Below, piece after piece: positions 12,201 to 24,110 of a stretch of DNA of 64,000 bases. Made by a program: the position numbers and the translations under genes. The stretch spans positions 15,387,111 to 15,451,110 of the forward strand of contig NC_056552.1 in NCBI RefSeq assembly GCF_910596095.1, read 5' to 3'. The DNA is from Thunnus maccoyii. Taxonomy: Eukaryota; Chordata; Actinopteri; Scombriformes; Scombridae. Positions within the stretch are counted from its first letter, which is position 1. Each line of letters starts with the position of its first letter. The notes under the pieces are model-generated. The model was not told the origin of the DNA. It ran no database searches and saw only the letters and a program-made list of their open reading frames with translations.

Positions 12201-15200
12201 TACAGGATGCAGGACATGTACTATTATGTTCTCAGAGCCATGAGACTTGAGTAAAATTTAATATTTAATAAAATATTTAATTTAAATATTTAATAAATCA
12301 AATAATCTTAGTTCAGTGCTTGTAGGCACAGATATTAGTCTTAGTCATGTTGCATACTTGCCTGGAAATGTTAGAAAATTACTATGTTGTTGGATAAGTG
12401 TTGTTATTAATGTGTTAACAGAATTTTATTGTATGTTTAGTATATTTTAGTCAGCAAACTAACTCACTAACTATCAGTGGATCTCTTTAGATGAAGCACA
12501 AAATAAGGTCTCTTTACTCTGATTTATTATTTTCAGGGTATGGTGGTATTCCAAATGGATATGGTGCCAAACCCAACGGTAAAACTGTCACTGCTTTTTT
12601 CAAATCTATTTATAATTCAAAATACTGTTTTATGTTGATGACATCTCCATCAGATTATAAAGTAATTTGCTTCCATGAATCCTTAACAGGATATGGACCC
12701 ACCAGAGGAGGTGCTATGAGACCCCAACCAGGTACAACTTGTACTGTAAAAATGTGTCACAAAATTTAGTTCTAACACAATGAAAAGTTCAGATATAAAA
12801 TGGATCTTTTCGTCATGATGTATTTTTAATCTGAAGGTTATGGAAATGGAGCTGTTCCCAACGGATATGGAGCTAAACCCAATGGTAAATGATCATATTT
12901 AGTGTTACAGTGCTACAAATGTTCCTCATACACAAGAATTTCCCTCTGGTTCAGTGTGATGGTGCATTCATGTGGTTGTTATGTTTGACCCGAGGCTATG
13001 GAGCTGCAGCTGGAGCCGGAGCTCCCAAAGGATACGGAGCCAAACCCAATGGTGACATCCTATTAATATGCACCCTACACAGTAAAACATAGTTTACTGC
13101 TATTACCAGCTTTGCTTATTTCTTGTTACATTTTCTCACAAGGTCATGAAGTTAGAAATGGTGCTGCACTTGGTGGATATGGAGGTAAACTGAATGGTAC
13201 GCTCCAGCTATCCAATGTCAAATTTATTTTTGAAATTTAAGAAGAGTTATTCATGAATGAGCTCTGAATCTAATTTGTCAAAGTTGATGTTGTGAGTTTT
13301 TTTGTGATGTGTCATTGTAATCACATTGTGAAATTTATAAACTGTGCAGGATACGGAGGGCCAAGCAGAGGTTCAAAACCTCCATCTACCAAAGGAGTTG
13401 GAGCAGTTTCCCCCGGAGAAGGTGCAAAATCACTTGGCAATGGTGAGAATTCTTCACTGTGTATTAAATACAATTCATTGAATGTTTTTGATACACAAAC
13501 TGGAGCAAACTGAGCTGAAAAACTTTCCGCAATGTGCAGAAACCAAATTATTTTTTCTCCAGTTTCCCTTTTTTGTATAACTCAGACATTCTGCAGTGGT
13601 AATGTGATTTATAAATTACAATTGTTACAACAATTGTTTTTGAAAATGTTGTGTTTCACAGGCTATGGTGGTCCTGCTGCTGTACCAAATGGACAGCCTA
13701 AAGTAGCCAATACTGGTAAATACTTGTTTGTCCTAACCTAAATGATAATACTGAAACATGCGTTCTTCAGTAGACAAATGTACATGTGATGATTTAATGA
13801 TTTTTGAGAGTGTTTTCGCCTCTGCATGTGCATTTTATGTTTTAGGTTTAACTGTATGTTGTTTGAAGTCTAGTTCCATCTTTCAAATGATGAGTGGTTC
13901 AAATGATGTTTGGGTTTGGTTTTTGCCCACATATATATCTCTATTTGGTTCTCAGGTTACGGCATGATGCCAAATGGGAAGGGTACAAAGAGTGCAGGTG
14001 CGTCCAATGGAAAGGGCCTTAAAGGTGAAGTTCTCGCTCCCGAACAGCCGAGTGCAGCACCAGAGCAAGAGGTTGCGATTACTCAAGGCGTAGCACCTGC
14101 TGCCCCGGAGCCGACCAGCGGTATCCTTGTTATGGTGACACAAGAGAAATATCAAAAACTGCCCCCACCTGTACCTCAAGGAAAAAGCTACAAACCAGTG
14201 CCTCAAGCTACGCCAGAACCATTACCAGTGTTACCTCAAGGCCAAGACCCAACGCCTGCACCTGAACCCACACCTGAACCAGCATTCATGGATCCACAGG
14301 GCAAGAGTCCAAAGGTAGTCACATCTGAACCTGCACCAGTTGTTCCCCAGAGTAACCCAGCACCAGAGCCGGCACCGGTCCTTCCTCAAGGCAAGTACCC
14401 TAAACCAGTACCCTAAACCAGAGCTTCTGTGGAGGGAAAAATCCAGAACACATCATTGGCTCCACAGTTAGCGGCATCACTGATTTCACTGTTAGCGTAT
14501 TCTAACAACTATTAAAAGTATCGGTGGAGCTTTGATCTCATCGTGTTACTTAAAGTCATTTTTTCCAACAAAATCAAAAAATAATTTTTGAATCATTTTT
14601 GGATTGACATTATTCTCAAGTGATTGCCTTCATATAGAAGCACAGAAACATAATTGGCTTTGTTAGATAAAGCCATATATTGTATTTTACTGTATATTAA
14701 ACCAGACATGTCAATGAGTGTACCATAGTTACTATAATAGTATTAAAAAAACAAACAAACAAAAAAAACAACTAAAAATGTAGTAAATACAAACAACAAT
14801 GAAATCTTTGTTGCCAATGGTGCAATTTATTATTATTACCTGGTCTTCACAGCAATGTAACCTCCAGAATAAACTGTGTATAATGATATTTTTCCAGCTT
14901 TGTATTCCCATATAAACATGCATGTTCTGAGTTACTTCTGTGCTTAATATTATAACATACAGTAAAATTACAGTACAAACGATTGTATGTTCAACTGTTT
15001 TATATAAAATTGTTGTTAAGATTGCACTTTTGATGGATTTTATAGTTCTCAGTGTCTTAGATGATCATTTTAAAGGACATCTGAAGTCACTTGAATTTGT
15101 TTATTTATTTTAAGCAGAGTTGTAAAGTTTAAAAAAAAGTCTGCTATAATTGCTTTGTATCCAAGAAACTGTTGCAGTAATATTTACCTTTGATATCCAC

Positions 15201-18200
15201 TTATTGAGTAACTACCATTAGTATCGGGCTTGCATTGCTACGCATGTTTTGGAAAAATGAATTGTCTTTTGTTTTGCTACCTCAGGTTTGTCAGTACACT
15301 GTCACCAAGTGTGCAACTAATGGAATTACATAGTACACATATATATTTACTGGTAACAATAAGAATATATAATAAGAAAGCACACTGATGACTCTGTCGT
15401 CTGCTGCTGAAGGGGATGTGCCCTGTGGACAAAAGCCCAACTTGCCAATATTAAGATTTGGTAATTTGGGAGGAATAAATAGGCAAAGATACATGTATAT
15501 ATAGATATAGTTCTGAAAACATACAACAAATGATGTTATGGCTACCATAATTTCCATAATGACTACCATAATTAATCTTTGGAAAATTACAAGTACAAGC
15601 TGGTGCCGTTGACTGTACGCCAGCAGTTTTCAGTCAATTGCAACTAAAACTGTCATCAACAGCATTTAGCTCTGTCTGTTTCCAATGCAAGAATTTGAAG
15701 TAGCCTCTCATATGAGTCAATATGTCAATTTACTGTTTCTTAATAGGTTGCTTTTGAATTTGTACTTTGTAGTTTCACTGTATATGCATACTGTAAATGC
15801 AACTAAAATATTGTTAGTGAGAACAAAGATATTTCATTTGAAGGCTTTTAATGTTGTTTTTCTATAGATGTGTGTATTCTGTGTTTATTCATGTACAGCA
15901 AGGGGATATTAACAGTAATGATTTAACAAAATAATATATATAACAATTGATGAAATGTATGGCCTCTAGGTTATGTGACTGGAAGTGCTGTGCCTGAGCA
16001 AAAAAGTGCAGAGGCAGACGTTCTTTTGGGGGAAGGCGGCAACAGTGAAGGGGATGCTGCCCCTGAAAGCACCAAACCCCTGAAAACCAAAGCTGTTCCT
16101 GAAACAGTGGCAGCTAAAAGTACAGGGAGCATCGCCCCTGAAGAAACACTGACTGTGGGTGTACCTGAGATTGTACCTGAGGAAGCAAACATCAGGAGTC
16201 AGCCTGAGGCAGGACCCGACAGGCTTGGGGTCAAAGGTCTCCCTGCAGGGGAGAGTGGGGCAACTGGTAAACTAAATCTTGATTTGGGCGTGTTTACTGG
16301 TGTGTTTACTAGTGTATTGCGTGTGTAAATGTTGACTGACTCCCGTGTTTGTCCTAAGTCTGTTGATGACAATCACTCTAAGTGTCTTTTGTCACCCTGC
16401 AAAATTTGTGTTGTTTTAATGGCTTGGATTCAGTCTAAATGGCACTCTAAATATACATATTTACAGAATATCTAGAACCATAAATGTGATTTTTTTTTAA
16501 AAATAAAATAGTACATGACATGTACAGATAGAGAAATGTTACAGTATTAACTTGAGAGTGAATCCTAGCCAGTGCTCATGGTTATGTATTATATTGTATT
16601 TCTGTGTTGCATGCAATCTTCAAAGTCATCTCAGCATATTTCCAATAGCATATGTGTTTATCTCTAATGTTTCACTGTTGAAACCTTATCCAACTTTGTC
16701 ATATTTAAATAATCACGTGTCACCCTTAAAACAATAGTTTGACATTTTCGTAAATACGCAAATACGATGAGAAAATTGATACTGCTCTTATAAAACTCCA
16801 ATCGGTCATTCTTCTCATCTGACTCTTGACAAGAAAGTGAACCAGTGTATTTCCCAAAATGTCCAAACTATACCTTTAACATTTAGGGCAGGTTCAGAAT
16901 TAACCAATTTACAACACTGTATGTGTATTAGTAGACTAAAAGTGTGATGTGTGTTACTTTGTTGTCTGTTCCTTGTGATATTTTTACATTTTGTTTCAAA
17001 CAGTTTCAATTGGGTGCATTCTGTACATGATGTGAATTTTAAGTTTGTCACACTGATTACCATTGTTGTTTAATGATGTTGCAATCATAACAGTTAAAGA
17101 GGAGATTGTAGAAAGATCATTTCCAGCCACATGTAAGCCCTGATCTGTCTATCTGTCCCTCTAACTTTCAGAGAATGGAGGAGGAGCTTCGATCTCCAAG
17201 GGGCAGGGCACTAAACCAGCCAAACCTGGTAAACATTTGTCTACTTTCTGGGATTAATATGCTGTTACATAAAGTACACATTACATTACAGTTTGGTGGT
17301 TAATTGCTTGGGTATATGTACATATCTCTGTGTGTGTTTTGCCTTAAATTTTAGGATTATGTTTGTAATACCTCTTTACATGGTTATTCTAGACTGTGGA
17401 CCATCAGGAGTACCAAACGGACAATGGATGAAAATACCTAGACCTGGTAAACATATACGTATCATTTTATTAATACTGGTGATATGTATGGCTTTTAAGA
17501 AACATATGAGGTAATTACCATAGCGGTCTAATGGTGCTTGCATGTTCATATGTGTATTTTTTCCTTTTACCACGTGTACAATGTATTTAAGTTAATTGGG
17601 ATAGTTTTTTAAGTGGTTTAGTGAAATATTAGAGGAGTTAGACTATCTGTACACCAAGCTGATTAGCACATATTTAAAACACTACATTTGCTTGGTCACT
17701 ACCTTCAATTGAATATTAAACACTGAGAGTCAAACTGATGATGAAAACTAAGTGTACACATTGTTTTCTCATTGTCATTTAATTTAAGGTTATAATGCAG
17801 GTGCTGGAGCTTCAGCTGGCACAAAAACCAAAGGTACTTGTACAAATTGACTCAGTTAATGGCATAATACAGTGTAGTTTTTCTCGAAACAAGATTTAAT
17901 TATAAACTATTTTGATATTTTTCAGTTCATATGAGTTATTCTTCACACTCTAAAATGATGCTCTGTTTTGCTCTCAGGTTATGGAGCAGGAGCAGGTGCT
18001 CCAAACAGATTTGGGGCTAAATCCAACGGTAAATTGACTTTATTCTTCATTCTCAATACTCATGTGTATAAAATGTTCACAATGGAGCACTTTGCTTATA
18101 ATAATTGAAGCCTGCTGCAGGTTTGATCATTATATAAATGTAGAAATGACAGATAATAGTGATATTGTGTCTTTGTTCAGGATATGGTGCCGGTGCAGCA

Positions 18201-21200
18201 GGATATTTAAATGGAGGAGGCGCTAAAGCATCTGAACCAAGTAAGGAATCTAAGTCCAAGATTTTGTAACAAATACATAAAAAATTAAAAAATGTTACCC
18301 TCTTGATTTTTGGACTGTGTTTTTTGTGTCTCAAAAACAACTTCAAAACATTGTTCAGAGTTTGGATGAGGTCTTCTTTTATCGTAGGTGATGACGATCT
18401 TGATGAAATTTTTTGTTTTAAAAACGTTCTGAGAATGTTACATGTAATGTTATAATAATGTTTTCAGCGGGTAGTTTTTTTTTGGTTCCAGGAATGTTCT
18501 AGGATAACATTCTCTAGAAACATCCTAATAATGTAAATTGATAACATTGTCAGAGCATTATGCCCAAATGTTCCTTAAAACATTTTCAGTAGGAAGTTTT
18601 TTTTTGGTTCTCAGGATGTTCTAGGATAACGTTCTCTAAAAACATCCTAAAAATGTTTGGTGACAACCTTCTTAAAATGTTTAGTGATAACATTATTAGA
18701 ACATTATGCCCTAACATTCTCAAAACATTTTCCGAATGTTTTAGTCAGAATGTTCTTCCTTTGGTATCATGTAACATTGTGGGAATGTTTTATAAAAGAC
18801 CATTCTATAATATGTTACCTCAACATCATCCTCAAAACATCCTCAGAAGAGCAGTTAAAACATTATGTCATTTTAGCTGTAGGAACACTATTTGAAATGA
18901 TAAACATCCGCAAAACGTTCTTTGAACATTACATTAAAACGTTTTCTTTAAAACATTATTAGAACTTGTAGGTAATGTTAGTCAATGTTGTGGGAACATT
19001 ATTGTCACATTTAAGAGACATGTCAATCTCAACAAGATGCAGAGCAGACGATGATGTCTTTTTGACCTAATTGGACTGTAAGGTGTTCATAGATTTTGAG
19101 ACAAGGGTCAGCACCTTCATGTTTCAGGTCTTAGTTATTCCCTGCACATTGTGGACTGGTCCATTCAGATAAAAATTACAGAAATTGCCCTAAGTGGAGT
19201 TCATATCCAAGAGATTAATTTGACATTTTAGCAAATATGCTTATTGGCTTTCTTGATTACAGTTAGATGCAAGATTGAAACCACTCTCATGTCTGCAGCG
19301 GGTTAGCTTATCTTAGCATGTGTGTATCTCAATAAAGTTTTGTTTATCCAAAGGTTATGGAGCAGGAGGCTATACTGCCCCTGGACACAGCAATGGATAT
19401 GGAGCTGGTAATATTTACTGTCAATATACAAAAACAGTAAAGAATGTGCTTGTCCAGCCTTATTCTTTGATTTTCTTTCTTGGTTTTCTGTTTCACTTCG
19501 AGTAAAATTAGACATGATTCATAGAGGTACTTTTGGTTTTCTCTGTGCAGGCCTTGGATATCCTTATGCAGGGAAACCTAAACAACCTGGTGAGTGAAAA
19601 TATCTAATTAGCCAAAAGCAATTAATTGCACTGATTACAACTACAGAGGACATAGGAATAATTATAATCTGAAGAGTGGAATGCATTTTGATAATTGTTC
19701 TGTGTCTTCTCAGGTTATGGACAAGGAGCTTATCTTGGAGCTGGATATGGAAATGGAAATTCCTATGGAGGTGCACTTTCAAAGGATAAGCTTTAAACAT
19801 TAGCTTTTAATTCAACCTGTATGTTGATGATAAGTTAGGCCTACAGTAGCTTTATAAACTGACGCTGAATTTGGACCTCTGAGTTGTTCTAGTGCACAGT
19901 TCAGACAAACAGATTTTTGCTTAAATTCTGACATTTTTCTCAGGAAATGCCGGTTTGGGTCAAGCAAAGTCTAAATCAGGTATGCTTCAATGTTAACATT
20001 AATTTTGTTTAAGCACTGAATCCATGTGTTATTGCAGACCTTTAAACTTAGACTTCTAGTCTGTTCTGTACACTGAGGTAGTTTCTGATATCTTTTTTGC
20101 AGGGTATGGAAATGGCTATGGTGCTGGTGTACAGCCTGACTATGCAAGTAGGTAACATTAGATGTTCTACTTTTTCAGATAGAAAAAGTAGAGAAATGTA
20201 TTTTGGTTGGCTACATAACTAGACAATTTGTTTAAAATCGATTGCTTTCTGTGTGGATTACAGCAAAAGTCAATATTTCTCTTTTTTTCCAGGTCTTGGC
20301 CAAGGTGTACCTACTGCTGATGGCAAATCAGGTATGACATGATTGGCAAGTGAGGATTCAGTTGAAGATGAGTCTAACATAAGACTGAAGTAAATTAGTT
20401 CTACAATGACTCTAACAGTGATAATCCATTATTGTGCAATTTGCTACTGATGCTACAGGTGGAGGCAGACAGATTCCTTACAACGGAGCTCCAGTGGTTC
20501 CTGCTGGACTAGATGGTAAGATCATGCCATCATGTAAAGTTTTAGAGGGTTTTTTTTTACAGCTTATGGTGATTTCTGAGACGTCTTGGTTTGAAAACTG
20601 TGTGCATGTTAGCAGCATGAACATAATTTAGGGTGTAAAGTCAGTAGATATGAATAAAAATAGCCTGTGTTCTCATGCAGGAATGAGTCAGTTTGAGCCT
20701 CAGTCAGCTGGCTTTGGTCCAAATGGAAAATTAGGCAGCACGTATGGTGGTATGTATAACTTTAATAACATTCATTCATTCAAATCTTTATAAACACCAT
20801 AAAACTCTTTTTTAAGGAAACCCTGTCAAGATAACGTACACCTCTCTATGTATGTAACACGGTCTTAAGAAACATTTTTTCCAACACGCTAGAACCAAAA
20901 GTTTTCTTTTTTCCAATGTTACAGGAATGGGCGGCTTGCCTTTTGGTGGCCAGACTCTTGGAATGGGTGCAGAGAAATCAAACACCAAGTATGGTGAGTC
21001 CTTGTTGGTCATATACTATCACTCCACTAAAATGTAGCTATGAAAGAAAAAAAATGTTTTATTTATGGCTTTATGAGTTCATGATTAATATAATTCTGCC
21101 TCATTTTGATGCACTGACGTAACTCTTACAATCTTAAACCCCTAAAAGAAGTTTTTTATCATTTTTCAGTGTTAATGTTGTTCTTTGTTCTCTCGCTTCC

Positions 21201-24069
21201 TTTCTCACCTGTATTCAGGCATTGGAGGGTTGCAATTTGGTGGCAACCCCCTCAGTACAGGAAATAATGGCGCAGGAAAGTATGGTATGTCAATGTTATT
21301 ATTGCTGTTTATTTGGACACTGCATGTACATCTTAACACTTAACACTTCATAATCCACATGTGCTAAATGCCAAAGCATCTGCTAATAAGTGTCATTGTA
21401 GCCCACAAAGAATCAATACAAGCATGCATGTACAGCCTAATGAGTCCATGAGTGTCCAGTATTTTTTCTGCTTCTGAACTGTTTGTCTCATTTCTATCCA
21501 GGTTATGGTGCAAGCCCCTATGGGCCTGCTGGTGATGGGAAATCATCTGGAAAATATGGTGAGAACATATTTGTCTTTTATAATAATAATATTAATAACT
21601 TTATTTATATAGCACTTTTCAAAACACAGTCACAAAGTGCTTCATAATAAAAACAGAACACATTTAACATGAAAACACAAACTGAAAGCCATACAAACTG
21701 AGCACATTTATAAAAATACAAATGGAGTAAAATGTATTAAAATGTCATAAAATATAAGATCACAGAAAAGCAATTTTAAACAAGTGATTTAAAAGATGAG
21801 ACAGAGGTGGCAGCCCTGATCTCCTCAGGCAGGTCATTCCAAAGTCTAGGAGCCCTGACTGCAAAGGCTCTGTCCCCTTTATGTATCAATATGGACCTTG
21901 GAACAACTAGAAGTGATGCATCCAATGATCTTAGGGAGTGGGAAGGGACATAGGGCAATAAGAGATCTGATAGTTAGGTTGGGACAAGGCCTCTCAGGGC
22001 TTTGTAAGTAATCAATACAATCTTAAAAGATCAAGATCAGTGAAATGTGATCATGTTTCCTAGACTGAGTTAAAATCCTGGCAGCAGAGTTTTGGATGAG
22101 CTGGAGGCGGGAGAGGGATTTTTTGCTGATGCCAGAGAGCAGGGAATTACCGTAGTCCAATCGACTGGTTATGAAAGCGTGAATGATAGTTTCCAGATTT
22201 TTGGCAGAAGGAAATGGTCTAATCCTTGAAACATTTCTGAGATGATAAAAACAGGATTGAACTACTGAATTGCCATGTTTATCAAGAGTGAGGTTTTGAT
22301 CAAAAATGACACCAAGGTTTCTGCAATGCGGAGCTATTGAATGAGATAGTGAACCAAGACTGTTTGAAATTTGGTTGTTTGTACTTTCTTGTATCATCTC
22401 CTATTTGTACTATCTTGACCTATGATTAATATCTCTGATCTATGTCCTATCAGTGTTTAGCTAAAGGAAATTTTGTGACATCCACGTGTGGATGTTGACA
22501 GTTCAGCAGGTTATTGTTCTGATAGTTGTTTCAGGGTCACAGTTTAGATAGATCTGACTATCGTCTGAGTAGAAATGGAAACTGATATTATGTCTGTGTA
22601 TAAGGTAGCCAGAGGGATCATGTAAATGGAAAAGAGAATTGGACCTAGCACTGAGCCTTAGGGCACCCCACAGTGAAAACCCCTAATAAGTCATTAACGA
22701 CTTTGAGAAGGGTGGTTTCAGTGCTATGGTTTTTTCTAAAACCAGATTGGAACTACTCAAGAATATTATTTTCATGAATAAAAGCAAGCAGTTGATCTGC
22801 TACAATCTTGTCTAAAACCTTGGCTAAAAATGGGAGCTTAGAAATAGGTCTAAAATTGTTAAGATCTGAAGGATCAAGAGATGGCTTTTTTTAAAGTGGC
22901 TGAACAAGGGCAGTTTTAAAAAATTCAGGAACAGAACCTGTTGACAGAAAGGAGTTTAAAATTTGCAGAATAGAGGGGGAAACTATAATAAAAACATAAT
23001 TTAGAAATGTTACAGGAAGAATATCTTAAGGACAAGCTGAGGGTTTCATTTTCATTATCATATCAGTCAGTGAGGATGGAGAAATTGGATTGAATGAGCA
23101 GAGGGAAACTGCACAGGGCTTCTCAACAGTAATGGGAGAATCAGGGAGATATGCAATTTCTAATAACTGAGACCTGCGTAAAGAAGGAAAGAAATTCATT
23201 GCATTTCTCAGGAGTGGAATCTATTATTTGTCATCTGGTTCTTATTTCAAATCATCTATCTCAAAATAATGTGCAGTAATATGATGACTTTTTATTGCGT
23301 TTCTCCAAAGTGGGAAGAAAACTGCTAATCCTGGCATGTGTTGATGCATGCTGTGTCCCCTGAGTGATGCATTTCTTGTATCTTACTTCAGATGATATTA
23401 ATTCAACATTCTTGCAGGTGGTGTTGGTGCCAGCATGGGAGGGGATCCTGCACTCACAAAATACGGTCAGTGTGATGTGACAAAAGGGCTTCTCCTGTGA
23501 CTAATAATAATTTTGTCCTCACTATGCTGGTTTCGATATTCTGGACATAAAGACAGGCAGATGACATTAAATACACAGTCTACACTGGAGTGAGAAAATA
23601 TCTCCTAATGTGGGACCATTTTAAGAGGTCAGGTGATCATTTTTCCCCTCTCTCTGCTCAGGATATGGTGGCTTCCCCAATGGTGGGCAACTTCTTGGTC
23701 TTGGCAGTAATGGAAATGCAGGCGGCAAATATGGTGAGTAATTAGCTCTATTGTGACACACACATAAAATCTCAGTCATGGTCATGTAAAAGTTACACGA
23801 TTAATCTTTTATTATTTCTCTTCTTCCTCTGTTTCTCCTCTTCTACAGGTTATGGAAGGATGCCTTATGAAGCTCAACCAGTTGGACTGAGTCCTGAAGC
23901 CAAATCTACTGGCAAATATGGTAAAAAAAAAAATCCATGTGCTTATCCATAAAAATGTGAATTATGAAAAAAAGAGGAAATACAAAAAGTGCCGCATTGA
24001 AGATTTGTTAGAGAGCAGCTGTAGCCAGTGTACACAGCACCAATGCATTTGTTATTTTACTGTGTTTCA

Positions 24070-24110
<41 letters not shown>

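Larger units (their letters stand above)
17172..20515 (+). other. cmn: Exons 32-43 of calymmin-like gene: GYGAG modules
   Basis: Exons: 17172-17228, 17393-17446, 17789-17833, 17978-18028, 18181-18240, 19354-19407, 19551-19589, 19714-19770, 19944-19979, 20103-20147, 20293-20331, 20459-20515. Exon 32 opens with Glu and exon 33 with Asp rather than Gly, because the first codon is completed as GAG or GAC. Modules here favour GYGAGAGAPN and GYGNGYGAG and end in K(S/P)G. Intron 36 (18,241-19,353) holds a tandem repeat. Confidence 0.75.

Noticed and set aside
13910-13955. ATG-initiated open frame leading into exon 30 of the calymmin-like gene
   Set aside because: The upstream part is intron sequence; the CTCAG|GT acceptor at 13,956 and phase 1 show the real exon starts there.
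14025-14416. Treating the Pro-rich stretch as a separate gene
   Set aside because: It is continuous in frame with the GYG module at 13,956 and shares a phase-1 junction, so it belongs to exon 30.
18653-18962. Overlapping frames of 80 and 101 codons
   Set aside because: They lie in the AACATT tandem repeat of intron 36 and encode repetitive low-complexity peptides with no splice or family support.
22023-22397. A possible protein-coding gene inside the calymmin-like gene
   Set aside because: The peptide is the thumb region of a decayed L2-like LINE, interrupted on both sides.
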